A DNA stretch of 64,000 bases, taken from the NCBI GenBank assembly GCA_017436225.1, contig JAFSDM010000022.1:1-64000 (forward strand). The letters are read 5' to 3'. The notes beneath the pieces were generated by a model, which saw nothing but the letters and a program-made list of their open reading frames with translations, was not told the DNA's origin and made no database searches. Below are positions 49,441-58,834 of this stretch, piece after piece. Source of the stretch: Clostridia bacterium (GTDB lineage Bacteria > Bacillota > Clostridia > Oscillospirales > Acutalibacteraceae). The position numbers were made by a program, and so were the translations under genes. How positions within the stretch are numbered: position 1 is the first letter of the stretch; each line of letters opens with the position of its first letter.

Positions 49441-50646
49441 TTATTTACCATCGCCGAAGTCAGGGACATCTAAGGGGATTCCGCCCTGCTTTGCTGATTC
49501 GATTGCTACAAGACCGGGAACAGTATAGCGTGCCGCAGCCCAGGCGTTTAAGATTGGTTGTTTTTTATAATATACTGCCTTTAAAAAGTCATCAACAAGG
49601 AATTTGTGTGTTCCCATATGACCATTATCAAGACTATCAAATTCCTTGGGCAAGCGGTCAATTTCCTTTTGCTGAATTGGGGAATAGTTATTCCATTGCC
49701 ACTCACCGTTTGCTACTCTGTTTTTGAAATCGGGAAGGTCTTTATTTGCGGTCATATCAAAGGGGTTTACGTAGTCACTTACGTCGGTTAAATTAACCTT
49801 TTCTTTTGGAGCGGTAAAATCTTTTTCAACAAGTATATGTTGGGCGTTACTAAATTCATAGCTTCCTTTTGTTCCATACAGAGAGGAAATATAAGAACTT
49901 GGTTTTCCCCAACCAAAGCCTCTGGCTTCAGTAACACGTGCAGTACCGCCGTTTGCGAGCTCCATTAAAACGTATTGGTTGGTATGTTCATTATTCCACA
50001 TATTTTTGTCTTTGTCAAAGGCTTCATCCTTAGATTTATCTGCAAAGCCAAAACAAGCAACTTTCTTAACGTAAGAATCAACTGCTGAAATTATCATAGC
50101 GGTGGAGTGGGTGGGATATAAAAGAGGAGGCATACCGCGTTCTTCGGCTATCTTTCCGTAACCAATATCATTTATATGATGATAATACTGCGATGCTCCG
50201 TAGCTGAAATCACCAAATTTACCTTCTTTATATGCTTCTCTGCAATACATAGCACAGGGATAGTAATAACAGGTTTCACCCATTAAATAAATAAGACCCG
50301 TTTGCTTTACTAAATCTACAATCTCTTTGCACTCTTCAACGGTGGATGCCATAGGAACTGCAGAGTAAACGTGTTTGTTAGCCTTCAAAGCACGTGTTAC
50401 AATTTCACCGTGAATATGACGCTGAGTGAAGTTTATAACACAATCAATTTCCTTATTATTTAAAACATCTTCAAAAGAATTTATAATTTCAACGCCAAAA
50501 CGTTCACTGTAAAGTTTAGCTTTTTCGGGGATCAAATCGCACACGTAAACTTTTTCGGTGAAGGGATGAGCCTTAAAAAGTGGAACGAAGAATTTTGCAA
50601 ATCTTCCGCAACCGATAAATGCTACCGTTAATTTTTTGTTGTTCAT
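49441..50646 (-). CDS. Gfo/Idh/MocA-family oxidoreductase (copy 2)
   Basis: A 401-residue paralogue of the gene at 47258-48538. Shared segments include AFIGCGRFAKFFVPLFKAHP, VCDLIPEKAKLYSE and PPLLYPTHSTAMIISAV. Here too the EKP motif reads SAVP (NKHVYSAVPMAST, Val97). First gene of the operon, divergent from the AraC regulator across 159 bases. It probably acts on a related sugar or sugar acid. Confidence 0.82.
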   Translation of the reverse strand: MNNKKLTVAFIGCGRFAKFFVPLFKAHPFTEKVYVCDLIPEKAKLYSERFGVEIINSFEDVLNNKEIDCVINFTQRHIHGEIVTRALKANKHVYSAVPMASTVEECKEIVDLVKQTGLIYLMGETCYYYPCAMYCREAYKEGKFGDFSYGASQYYHHINDIGYGKIAEERGMPPLLYPTHSTAMIISAVDSYVKKVACFGFADKSKDEAFDKDKNMWNNEHTNQYVLMELANGGTARVTEARGFGWGKPSSYISSLYGTKGSYEFSNAQHILVEKDFTAPKEKVNLTDVSDYVNPFDMTANKDLPDFKNRVANGEWQWNNYSPIQQKEIDRLPKEFDSLDNGHMGTHKFLVDDFLKAVYYKKQPILNAWAAARYTVPGLVAIESAKQGGIPLDVPDFGDGK

Positions 50647-50761
50647 TTGTTATTCTCCTTTAAATTGTATTGTGTTTTGTGACTTTATAATATCATAGAT
50701 TTTAAGAATTTAATATGGCTAAATTCGATTTAAAATTGTGTTTTTTGGACTTTTAATTGTA

Positions 50762-50789
50762 TTGCTTTTTAAAAAATATGTGATATAAT
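50762..50789 (+). promoter_or_regulatory. Promoter of the AraC-family regulator
   Basis: TTGCTT (50762-50767), 16 bases, TATAAT (50784-50789) with extended -10 TGA. The start near 50796 would give a leader of only about ten bases. Confidence 0.6.
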
Positions 50790-50805
50790 ATTGTTGGGTG
50801 ATGGT

Positions 50806-51666
50806 ATGAAACTTTTACAAAAAGATATAAAACCCTTTGTCAGAAAAGCGTTAATAAACGTTTGGGTTGGAATGAAGTATAATGATGTTTTTATAAAAAC
50901 AAGGGACTGTCGCCTTTTTTACGTAATGTCAGGCAAGGGCGGAATTGAAATAGGCGGTGTTAAATATCCTTTATCTGCAGGGAGCTTGGTGTTGTTCCAA
51001 AGCGGTACAGAATACCGATGGGATGTAGGCGATATGAAGCTTTGCATAGTTAATTTTGACTATACCTTTGTTGCCGAAAGCATAACCAAAAGTTCTTCAC
51101 CAATAGCTTCGAAAGATTTTAATAATAGTGGCTTTGCGCCCATTTATGAGTTTTTGGATATAAACTGTCTTAACAACCACATAGTCTTAAACGGAGCATT
51201 TTCCATTGGCGAAAAAATTAAAGAACTTACCATTGAAAACAGTATAAAAGATGCCTTTAGTAAGGAATATACATCATCGTTACTTAAAAATATAATTTTA
51301 AATATTGCACGTATAGCAAGTGAAACTACAAACACAAAAACCAAAAATGATGCAGCGCTTGCGAAGGGCGTTATTGAATATATTCAAAACCACCTTACAG
51401 AAAATATAAATAATGAAGATATTGCAAATTATATGAATTTTAATATATCTTACTTGAATAGAGTTTTTAAAAAATACACCAAGATGACAATACACGCCTT
51501 TTTGCTTGAGCGAAGGTTAGAATTAGCTATGGAAAAACTGAAAACTGAAACTATTTCTGTTAGTGAAATAGCACTCTCCAGCGGTTTTACAGATATACCT
51601 CATTTTACAAAAATTTTCAAAAAATATGTCGGTAAAACACCAAGTGAGTATAGAAGTTCGGTTTAA
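50806..51666 (+). CDS. AraC-family transcriptional regulator
   Basis: A 286-residue regulator. The N-terminal cupin-like sensing domain (about 20-95, LFYVMSGKGGIEIGGVKYPLSAGSLVLF) is followed by a linker and two C-terminal helix-turn-helix motifs (EDIANYMNFNISYLNRVFKKY and VSEIALSSGFTDIPHFTKIF, then GKTPSEYR). The ATG at 50806 is chosen because GGTGAT precedes it. It is divergent from the Gfo/Idh-EamA operon, which it probably controls in response to the relevant sugar. Confidence 0.87.
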   Translation: MKLLQKDIKPFVRKALINVWVGMKYNDVFIKTRDCRLFYVMSGKGGIEIGGVKYPLSAGSLVLFQSGTEYRWDVGDMKLCIVNFDYTFVAESITKSSSPIASKDFNNSGFAPIYEFLDINCLNNHIVLNGAFSIGEKIKELTIENSIKDAFSKEYTSSLLKNIILNIARIASETTNTKTKNDAALAKGVIEYIQNHLTENINNEDIANYMNFNISYLNRVFKKYTKMTIHAFLLERRLELAMEKLKTETISVSEIALSSGFTDIPHFTKIFKKYVGKTPSEYRSSV

Positions 51667-51675
51667 AATTAAACC

Positions 51676-51703
51676 TTGCTAATTTATTAATATATGTTAT
51701 AAT
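51676..51703 (+). promoter_or_regulatory. Promoter of the ABC-F gene
   Basis: TTGCTA (51676-51681), 16 bases, TATAAT (51698-51703) with extended -10 TGT. Confidence 0.65.
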
Positions 51704-51734
51704 GTAAATAGTTTTTAAAAAACAAGGAGCAAAT

Positions 51735-53639
51735 ATGTCGTTACTTTCCGCTAGCGGTCTTACAAAAACCTTTGGGGACCGAGTTTTGTTTGAAAATGCC
51801 GCTTTTGCGGTTGAAAAAGGGGATAAAATAGGTTTTATTGGTGCAAATGGTGCAGGTAAAACTACCCTTTTTAAAATAATAATAGGTAATGAAGCTTCTA
51901 CTAAAGGTGAAGCGGTGCGTCAGGCGGGGCTTAAAATTGGCTATTTGGAGCAGCACGCCTGCAGTAACGAAAAGCTTACCGCACTTGAAGAAACTCTAAC
52001 GGTATTTGCCGACCTTCAGCTTATGGAAAATGAGTTAGAGCAGTTAAACCTAATCCTTTTAAATTCAAGCGATGAAAAGCTTATAGAACGTCAAGTGCTA
52101 CTTACCGAAAAATTCCAAAGCGAGGGCGGTCTTACTTATTTTAGCCGCACCGAAGCTGTTCTTACAGGTCTTGGTTTTTCAAAGGAAGAGATTGCACTTC
52201 CTGTTTCGGCGCTTAGCGGTGGTCAGCGTTCAAAAATTGGTCTTGCAAAGCTTCTGCTTTGTAAAAATGATTTAATTTTGTTAGATGAGCCAACCAATCA
52301 TTTAGATATTGAGTCTATAGTATGGCTTGAAGAATTTTTAATTTCGTACAGTGGCGCCGCAATAATAATCTCCCACGACCGTTTCTTTTTAGATAAGGTA
52401 ACTACCAAAACAATGGAGCTTGAAAATCGCAAAATTTACTTTACCAAGGGAAATTTTAGCAGATATATGGAGCTTAAAGCGGAGCGAGTTGAAGCCGAGC
52501 GCAGAGACTTTGAAAATAAAAGCCGCGAGATTAAAAGAATAGAAGGTATTATTGAGCAACAAAAGCGTTGGAACAGAGAGAAAAACATCAAAACTGCCGA
52601 AAGTAAGCAAAAGCAGATTGACAGAATTGCCAAAACTATGGAAAAGCCTGAAAGCGAAACTCATAACGTAAAAATTAATTTTAATGTGAGAAATCAAACA
52701 GGCGCGACCGTTTTAACTGTTACAAACGACAGATGCGATTTTGAAAACGCTACCCTTTATAAAAATTCTTCCTTTATAATTGAAAGGGGAGAAAGGGTTT
52801 GTCTAATTGGGCCTAACGGCGTTGGTAAATCAACCCTTTTAAAAAGATTGGTAGCGAACGAAGGCAACGCATTTTTAAGGGGTGTCGGCGTAGAGATTGG
52901 TTATTTTGATCAGTTTCAAGATAGCCTTAATCCAAAGAACACTCCGTTTGAAGAGGTTCATAGCACCTACCCGTTTATGGCCGATACCACCGTTAGAAAC
53001 GCCTTAGCCGCGTTTGAATTTAAGGGCGATGACGTTTTTAAACTAAATAGTGAGCTTAGCGGTGGAGAAAGGGCTAGAGTCGCTCTTTGTAAGCTGGTGC
53101 TTTCGGGAAATAATTTTCTTGTTTTAGATGAGCCTACCAACCATTTGGATTTATATTCCCGCACATCGCTCGAAAAAGCTCTTCAAAGCTTTGAGGGCAC
53201 TCTTTTTATAGTATCGCACGACCGATATTTTATAAACCGCATAGCCAATAAAATAATTCTTTTAAAGCCTGATGAAACGGTTACCATTAAAGGTAATTAT
53301 GATGATTATTTAGCGTGGTGCGAGAAGAATGCCGAGGCACCTATAGATTTACCCAAAGCAGAAGAACCTATAAAAAAAGGTAAAGAAGATTATATAAATA
53401 AGAAAAAACAGCGTTCGGAGCTTACTAAACTCAGAACTGCCGTTTCAAGATGTGAAAAAGAAATTGCCGAGCTTGAAGCAAAGTCTGAAGAGCTTAAGGC
53501 TCAAATTGAAGATTGTGGAACCGATTACCAAAAACTAACAGAGCTTACAACTCTTTTAGAAGAGGTTGATACAAACCTTCTTTTAAAAATGGATGAATGG
53601 GAAGCGGCTTCGGCAGAGCTTTCTAAAATGGTTGAATAA
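51735..53639 (+). CDS. ABC-F family ATPase (ribosome-associated)
   Basis: A 634-residue protein with two fused ABC domains and no membrane part. Domain 1 has GANGAGKTTLFK, LSGGQRSKIGLAKLL and LLDEPTNHLDIE. An arginine/lysine-rich linker (about 245-310) follows. Domain 2 has GPNGVGKSTLLK, LSGGERARVALCKL and VLDEPTNHLDLY. A C-terminal coiled coil covers about 550-634 (Uup/YdiF-type). ABC-F proteins act at the ribosomal E site, in translation rescue or antibiotic protection. This one looks like a housekeeping type, and no resistance claim can be made. The CE15-like gene begins 19 bases downstream. Confidence 0.9.
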   Translation: MSLLSASGLTKTFGDRVLFENAAFAVEKGDKIGFIGANGAGKTTLFKIIIGNEASTKGEAVRQAGLKIGYLEQHACSNEKLTALEETLTVFADLQLMENELEQLNLILLNSSDEKLIERQVLLTEKFQSEGGLTYFSRTEAVLTGLGFSKEEIALPVSALSGGQRSKIGLAKLLLCKNDLILLDEPTNHLDIESIVWLEEFLISYSGAAIIISHDRFFLDKVTTKTMELENRKIYFTKGNFSRYMELKAERVEAERRDFENKSREIKRIEGIIEQQKRWNREKNIKTAESKQKQIDRIAKTMEKPESETHNVKINFNVRNQTGATVLTVTNDRCDFENATLYKNSSFIIERGERVCLIGPNGVGKSTLLKRLVANEGNAFLRGVGVEIGYFDQFQDSLNPKNTPFEEVHSTYPFMADTTVRNALAAFEFKGDDVFKLNSELSGGERARVALCKLVLSGNNFLVLDEPTNHLDLYSRTSLEKALQSFEGTLFIVSHDRYFINRIANKIILLKPDETVTIKGNYDDYLAWCEKNAEAPIDLPKAEEPIKKGKEDYINKKKQRSELTKLRTAVSRCEKEIAELEAKSEELKAQIEDCGTDYQKLTELTTLLEEVDTNLLLKMDEWEAASAELSKMVE

Positions 53640-53658
53640 TATTTTGGAGGTATATATT

Positions 53659-54768
53659 ATGAAAAAAGAATTAGAAAAAAGAAATTTACCACCACTTAAA
53701 TCACGCGAAGAAATGATTGAAATTTTACAGCGTGAGGAATACGGATATTTGCCAGATGTTGAATATAAAATGGAAGTATCTGACCCATTGGTTATTGATG
53801 GTCGCTTCGCTAGTGCAGGTCGTAGTGGTTTTGGTAACGGTGCTGTATCTTTAAGTTTTGTAACGCTTACCATTACTACAGAGTATGGCAGCCACAGTTT
53901 TAAAGTATATAGATTATTGCATAAAGATTGTAAAAAACGTCCAGTTGTTTTGCTTAATAATTTTCATCCTGCAAACGCTTCTTTCTATTTTCCGGTAGAA
54001 GAATTAAGCGAACGTGAAGTAGATTATCTTGTGTTTGTTAATAAAGAAATGTGTACTGATGATAACGATTTTTCTAACGGTTTAGCTTCTGTTTTGCTTC
54101 CTAATGGACAGGATACAGATACTACTTGCGGTAAGCTTATGATATGGGCTTGGGGTGCTATGCGTGTTATGGATTATGCCTTAACCTTGCCAGGTACTGA
54201 CCCCGAAAACGTTGCCATTTTAGGTCATTCACGCCTTGGTAAAGCCGCGCTTATAACCGCTATGATGGATGAAAGATTTAAATACGCCTTTTCAAACTGT
54301 TCAGGTTGTTCGGGTGCGGCATTGTCACGTGGTAGCACAGGCACTATCACCCCCGATGCTCCTATGGATTCCGGAAGGGGAGAAAACATTTGTGATATTA
54401 CAGATAAATTTTCTTATTGGTTCTGTAAAAACTACCTAAAATATAGGGAAAATATGTATCCCGATGATTTTGACCAACATTATTTAATATCAACCATTGC
54501 GCCTAGATTTGTTGTAGTAGCATCTAATGCAGGCGATGATTGGGCAGACCAAAAATCAGAACAGCTGGGCTGCCATGCCGCTAGTGAAATGTGGGAAAAT
54601 AAAGGCCTTTTAGGCTTGGTGGATTGCAACGATTTTGCAAAACCGGGTGAAGCATTTTTAAAGGGCAGATTAGGCTATTTTATGGTAGACTTCGTGCACT
54701 TTTTATCACGCCATAATTGGCACAGATATTTAGAGTTTATTGAACTTCATAAAGACGAAAGGGTATAA
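53659..54768 (+). CDS. CE15-like glucuronoyl esterase / alpha-beta hydrolase
   Basis: A 369-residue alpha/beta hydrolase resembling bacterial CE15 glucuronoyl esterases, which cleave the ester between lignin and xylan glucuronic acid. The nucleophile elbow is VAILGHSRLGKAAL (S191), followed by FSNCSGCSGAALSRG, FSYWFCKNYLKY, FDQHYLISTIAPRFVVVAS with a nearby acidic pair (D294, D297), and a C-terminal histidine region (FLSRHNWHRY). There is no signal peptide, so it would act on imported fragments. The ATG at 53659 has GGAGGT upstream. A longer frame overlaps the ABC-F gene. Confidence 0.75.
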   Translation: MKKELEKRNLPPLKSREEMIEILQREEYGYLPDVEYKMEVSDPLVIDGRFASAGRSGFGNGAVSLSFVTLTITTEYGSHSFKVYRLLHKDCKKRPVVLLNNFHPANASFYFPVEELSEREVDYLVFVNKEMCTDDNDFSNGLASVLLPNGQDTDTTCGKLMIWAWGAMRVMDYALTLPGTDPENVAILGHSRLGKAALITAMMDERFKYAFSNCSGCSGAALSRGSTGTITPDAPMDSGRGENICDITDKFSYWFCKNYLKYRENMYPDDFDQHYLISTIAPRFVVVASNAGDDWADQKSEQLGCHAASEMWENKGLLGLVDCNDFAKPGEAFLKGRLGYFMVDFVHFLSRHNWHRYLEFIELHKDERV

Positions 54769-54770
54769 AT

Positions 54771-55862
54771 ATGAAAACATTATTTTGTGGTGATATTTCA
54801 CCAACAACTCTTACAAATCCCTTGTTCGAAAAAGGCGATATAAACGCACTTTTTTCAGATGTTTCTGGTATTTTTAAGGGTAACGATGTTAATTTTATAA
54901 ACCTTGAGTGTGCCCTTACCGAAAGTGAAGTACAAATTAAAAAAATGGGCGGTGCGTTAAAGGCAGCACCCAAAACTGCTCAAACCCTTAAAAAATTGGG
55001 TGTAAATTATGTAGGGCTTAGTAATAATCACATTTTTGATTTTGGTATAAGGGGAAGTAATGATACAATAGATGCGCTTGAAAATGCCGATATTGAGTAT
55101 ACGGGTTTCGGCAATAATTATGAGGATTCAAGAAAAAATCTTGTAATAGAAAAAAATGGTGAGAAAATTGCCATAATCGCCGTTTGTGAGCACGAATATA
55201 CCTATGCGTTAGATGACAGAATGGGTGCCAGACCATTTGATGAGTTTGATACTATTGATGATATCAGGGAAGCAAAAAAAGAAAGTGATCGAGTTATTGT
55301 TATCTATCACGGTGGGAAAGAGCATTGTCAGTATCCGTCACCCCGACTTGTAAGAGCCTGCAGAGCAATGGCAAGAAACGGTGCCGATATGGTGCTCTGT
55401 CAGCACAGTCATTGCCTTGGTTGTTATGAGCAGTATGAGGGATGCCATATTTTATACGGTCAGGGTAACTTCCATTTTGTAAAGAAAAAGTCAATTCCCG
55501 TTGCGGAAAATTGGAATGGCTCATTAGCAGTAGGATATGATACAAAAAGCGGTGACATTGATTTTATTCCCATTGTCAATACTGATACGGGAATTACCAT
55601 TGCAAAAGGCGAAGAAAAAGAAACTCTTCTTAATTCGTTCTATGCAAGAAATGAGAAAATGAAAAACGGCGAATGGCAAAAAGGGTGGAGTGATTTTTGT
55701 GAGTCTGTAAAAGAGCATTATTGCTATATGATACGAAATGCCTGTAATGAGGATTCTACAGATACAAATCGTGAATTATTTGCCCATTTTCTTGATTGTG
55801 AAGCCCATACCGATGTATGGCGAGAGCTATTTAAAACATATAATCAAACAAATGAAAAATAA
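54771..55862 (+). CDS. CapA-family (PGA_cap) metallophosphoesterase-like protein
   Basis: A 363-residue CapA/PGA_cap-domain protein. It has CGDISP near the start, NFINLECALTE, GVNYVGLSNNHIFDFG, VIVIYHGGKEHCQYPSPR, VLCQHSHCLGCYEQYEG and ILYGQGNFHF, the metal-ligand pattern of a calcineurin-like phosphoesterase. Founding members act in poly-gamma-glutamate capsule synthesis, but many stand-alone homologues have unknown roles. No capB/capC is present, and no signal peptide is visible. It starts two bases after the CE15-like gene, implying a joint function. Confidence 0.8.
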   Translation: MKTLFCGDISPTTLTNPLFEKGDINALFSDVSGIFKGNDVNFINLECALTESEVQIKKMGGALKAAPKTAQTLKKLGVNYVGLSNNHIFDFGIRGSNDTIDALENADIEYTGFGNNYEDSRKNLVIEKNGEKIAIIAVCEHEYTYALDDRMGARPFDEFDTIDDIREAKKESDRVIVIYHGGKEHCQYPSPRLVRACRAMARNGADMVLCQHSHCLGCYEQYEGCHILYGQGNFHFVKKKSIPVAENWNGSLAVGYDTKSGDIDFIPIVNTDTGITIAKGEEKETLLNSFYARNEKMKNGEWQKGWSDFCESVKEHYCYMIRNACNEDSTDTNRELFAHFLDCEAHTDVWRELFKTYNQTNEK

Positions 55863-55865
55863 CTC

Positions 55866-55905
55866 AAACCCCCATCTTGGTAAATTGACACCAAGATGGG
55901 GGTTT
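55866..55905. terminator. Bidirectional terminator between capA-like gene and his operon
   Basis: AAACCCCCATCTTGGT and ACCAAGATGGGGGTTT form a perfect 16-bp stem with an 8-base loop, one base from the stop codon of the histidine operon's last gene. Confidence 0.88.
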
Positions 55906-55906
55906 A

Positions 55907-56722
55907 TTATATCGCTATTTCTTCAAAGCCAAATTTTCTTAAACGGTAAAGTGTTTTAATACCTGCTTTTTTTAGGTAGTCTAACGCAATATCATAGGCA
56001 TAGTCAATGGTATCAGCTGCGTGGGTGTCACTGTTAAGCATAAGTCTTGCACCCTTTTTTGCAAGATATTTTAAAACCGGTAAATCGGGGTAGGGTGTAG
56101 TTCTGTATCCTCTTGAAATTGCACCCGTATTAACTTCAAAAACAATGTCGGGGCGTTTTTCTAAAATAGCATCAATAGCGCCAAAAACAAGCTTTAAATA
56201 CCATTCATCATTGGGATTGAAATAGTCATTGTTTGCATTGAATTTTCCAACTAAATCAATATGACCTACAATATCTATATTTTCTCTTAAAGCGGCAGTA
56301 ACGGTTTGTGAATAAAAATTTTCAACCACATTTTTTATACCGCCAAAAGCCTTAATTAATCTTTCAAACTGCTCTTTATTATCATCAACCGCATACCACT
56401 CATTTTCGGTGTGAAGCTGATGCACCGAGCTTATAAGAAAATCGTACTTAAAATCGGGCTTAACCGAGTCGGCATCAAGCTCTAAGCCTAAAAGAATTTC
56501 CATTTTACCGTCATATTCTTTTATAATCTGTAAAGCTTCTTCACGGTAAGATTTTTCTTTCTCCATCTTCATTTCATAGCCCGCTTTATAAGGCAGATGC
56601 GAGTGTGATGAAAAGCCAAAAGAAACAAACCCTAAATCATAAGCCGCTTTAGCCATTTCAGAAAGCGTATTTTTTCCATCGCAATAGGTAGAGTGGGAAT
56701 GCATTGTAGAAAGAAGATTCAT
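55907..56722 (-). CDS. hisK: Histidinol-phosphatase, PHP type
   Basis: A 271-residue PHP-domain phosphatase that removes phosphate from L-histidinol phosphate. Metal ligands are in MHSHSTYCDG, FSSHSHLPY, LGLELDAD, ISSVHQLH, VGHIDLVGKF, FEVNTGAISRG and LNSDTHAADT. It shares one base with the hisIE stop (TAATG). Its position as last gene of the his operon supports the substrate over other PHP functions. Confidence 0.9.
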   Translation of the reverse strand: MNLLSTMHSHSTYCDGKNTLSEMAKAAYDLGFVSFGFSSHSHLPYKAGYEMKMEKEKSYREEALQIIKEYDGKMEILLGLELDADSVKPDFKYDFLISSVHQLHTENEWYAVDDNKEQFERLIKAFGGIKNVVENFYSQTVTAALRENIDIVGHIDLVGKFNANNDYFNPNDEWYLKLVFGAIDAILEKRPDIVFEVNTGAISRGYRTTPYPDLPVLKYLAKKGARLMLNSDTHAADTIDYAYDIALDYLKKAGIKTLYRLRKFGFEEIAI

Positions 56723-57354
56723 TATTGCATTTTCTCCTGCTTAACCTTGTGGTCTACAACGTGGCGTTTTGCAAGCTCTTTTGTAACGTCATCAACAGAA
56801 ATGCCCATTTCAATCATCATAACTGTAATGTGGTAGAGTAAATCGGCAATTTCAAAAACGGTTTCTTCCTTGTCGCCGCCCTTAGCACCAATAATAACTT
56901 CGGTACACTCTTCGCCAACCTTTTTAAGAATTTTATCAATACCTTTTTCAAAAAGGTAGGTGGTGTAAGAACCTTCTTTTTTATTTACCTTGCGGTCAAT
57001 AAGCATTTCATAAAGACCTTGGTAAGAGAAGGCTTCATCGCCTGATTTAATATCGTTAAAGAAACAGCTTTCGCTACCTGTGTGACAGGCGGGACCGTTT
57101 TTAATAACATCAATGAGTAAGGTGTCGCGGTCGCAATCGGTTTTAATGGAAACAATTTCCTGTGTATTACCTGATGTTGCACCCTTGCGCCATAACTCCT
57201 GACGGCTACGGCTATAGAAACAGGTTTTACCTTCATCAATGCTAATTTTGAGCGAGTCCTCATTCATATAAGCAAGCATTAAAACCTTGCCTGTAAAGTG
57301 GTCTTGAACAATAGCGGGGATAAGCCCATCGTTATTATACTTTAAATCAAACAT
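56722..57354 (-). CDS. hisIE: Phosphoribosyl-AMP cyclohydrolase / phosphoribosyl-ATP pyrophosphatase
   Basis: A 210-residue fusion catalysing two early steps of histidine synthesis. HisI part (about 1-115): [31 protein letters not shown] and zinc cysteines in TDCDRDTLL and [12 protein letters not shown]. HisE part (about 120-205): [31 protein letters not shown]. It lies one base after hisF. Confidence 0.95.
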   Translation of the reverse strand: MFDLKYNNDGLIPAIVQDHFTGKVLMLAYMNEDSLKISIDEGKTCFYSRSRQELWRKGATSGNTQEIVSIKTDCDRDTLLIDVIKNGPACHTGSESCFFNDIKSGDEAFSYQGLYEMLIDRKVNKKEGSYTTYLFEKGIDKILKKVGEECTEVIIGAKGGDKEETVFEIADLLYHITVMMIEMGISVDDVTKELAKRHVVDHKVKQEKMQ

Positions 57355-57355
57355 T

Positions 57356-58111
57356 TTAAACCCTCATTTCAATTTCGTTAGCCTTAAGATATTCTTTAAG
57401 CTCTTTAATATTTATCTCTTTAAAATGGAAAACCGAAGCGGCAAGACCTGCATCTGCAACGCCGGCTTTAAAAAGCTCTAAAAAGTCTTCTCTTTTACCT
57501 GCGCCGCCGCTTGCAATAACGGGAATTTTAACTCTTGACTGAATTTCAGCAAGAAGCTCTAAATCAAACCCGTTTTTCACACCATCGGTATCAATACTGT
57601 TTACAACAAGCTCGCCTGCGCCGCTTTGTTCGCCGTTTACAGCCCACTGCAAAGCATCAATGCCGGTATCAACTCGGCCCCCTGTTGAGAATATGTGGAA
57701 CTTGCCGTCAACACGCTTAACATCCATAGAAAGCACAACGCACTGGTCACCGTATTTTTTTGCGGCTTCGCCAATAAGCGCGGGATTTTTAATAGCGCCC
57801 GAGTTAACCGATACCTTATCTGCACCGCATTTAAGCACGCGGTCAAAATCTTCTAAAGTGTTAATTCCGCCGCCAACGGTAAGGGGTATAAAAATTTCAC
57901 TTGCAACGGTTTTAAGTACATCGGTAAAAAGACTTCTGTTTTCATAAGAAGCGGTTATATCATAAAAAACAAGCTCATCGGCACCGCTTTGGTTATAAAA
58001 TTTAGCAAGGTCAATGGGGGATGAAACATCCTTAATGCCATCAAAATTAACGCCTTTAACAACGCGTCCATTTCTAACGTCAAGGCAGGGGATAATTCTT
58101 TTAGCCAGCAT
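57356..58111 (-). CDS. hisF: Imidazole glycerol phosphate synthase, cyclase subunit
   Basis: A 251-residue (beta/alpha)8 barrel. [17 protein letters not shown] carries the catalytic aspartate, the second is in [13 protein letters not shown], and phosphate-binding loops are at LTVGGGINT and [12 protein letters not shown]. It pairs with HisH to make imidazole glycerol phosphate and AICAR. Directly abuts hisA (no intervening base). Confidence 0.96.
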   Translation of the reverse strand: MLAKRIIPCLDVRNGRVVKGVNFDGIKDVSSPIDLAKFYNQSGADELVFYDITASYENRSLFTDVLKTVASEIFIPLTVGGGINTLEDFDRVLKCGADKVSVNSGAIKNPALIGEAAKKYGDQCVVLSMDVKRVDGKFHIFSTGGRVDTGIDALQWAVNGEQSGAGELVVNSIDTDGVKNGFDLELLAEIQSRVKIPVIASGGAGKREDFLELFKAGVADAGLAASVFHFKEINIKELKEYLKANEIEMRV

Positions 58112-58834
58112 TTAAAGTTCCCCCTTTGCTATTTTTATGGCACGGCTTAAATCGAGCTTTCCTTCATAAAGCGCTTTGCCTAAAATAGCGCCGTAGGTAC
58201 CCATATTGCGAAGTGTTTCAATTTCACTCTCAAAGGTGATACCGCCCGATGCTACAATGTCAAGTTCTTTAATTTCGCCGAGTTTTTTATAAACTTCAAG
58301 GTTAGTACCGCTCATAGCGCCATCTTTAGAAATATCGGTATAAATTACAGTTTTAACACCTGTATCGCGTAGTCTTTTGCAAAATTCAAAAGAGTCGGTT
58401 GTAGTTACTTCTTCCCAGCCGCTTACCGCTACCATACCGTCTTTGGCATCAACACCAACTGCAACGGCATCACCGAACTCTTTAACGGCCTGCTCAACAA
58501 ATGGGAAGTTTTTAACTGCGGCAGTGCCTAAAATAACTCTGCCGACGCCCAAGTTAAGGTATCCTTCAATTCGTTCCATATTGCGAATACCGCCGCCAAC
58601 CTCAATAAAAAGGCCTTTTGTGCTTGCAAGTGCTTTTATAGACTCAAAATTTGCAAGAGAGCCGTCTCTTGCGCCATCTAAGTCCACAACATGAAGATTG
58701 TGCGCTCCTGCTTCTAAAAATTCCTTTGCCACTTCGGTGGGGTCATCGCGGTAGACCTTCATAACATCATAATCGCCTTTGGTAAGGCGTACAACCTTGG
58801 CGCCTCTTATATCTATTGCGGGAAACAGTTCCAT
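58112..58834 (-). CDS. hisA: ProFAR isomerase
   Basis: A 240-residue (beta/alpha)8 isomerase of the histidine pathway. It has LFPAIDIRGAKVVRLTKGDYD with the catalytic aspartate, IEVGGGIRNMERIEGYL, the second aspartate region in YTDISKDGAMSGTNLE, and VASGGITFESEI. It abuts hisH and hisF. Confidence 0.96.
   Translation of the reverse strand: MELFPAIDIRGAKVVRLTKGDYDVMKVYRDDPTEVAKEFLEAGAHNLHVVDLDGARDGSLANFESIKALASTKGLFIEVGGGIRNMERIEGYLNLGVGRVILGTAAVKNFPFVEQAVKEFGDAVAVGVDAKDGMVAVSGWEEVTTTDSFEFCKRLRDTGVKTVIYTDISKDGAMSGTNLEVYKKLGEIKELDIVASGGITFESEIETLRNMGTYGAILGKALYEGKLDLSRAIKIAKGEL

Noticed and set aside
51735..53639. Antibiotic-resistance ABC-F protein
   Set aside because: The domain layout with a C-terminal coiled coil fits housekeeping Uup/YdiF-type proteins, and no resistance-type leader or mobile context is present.
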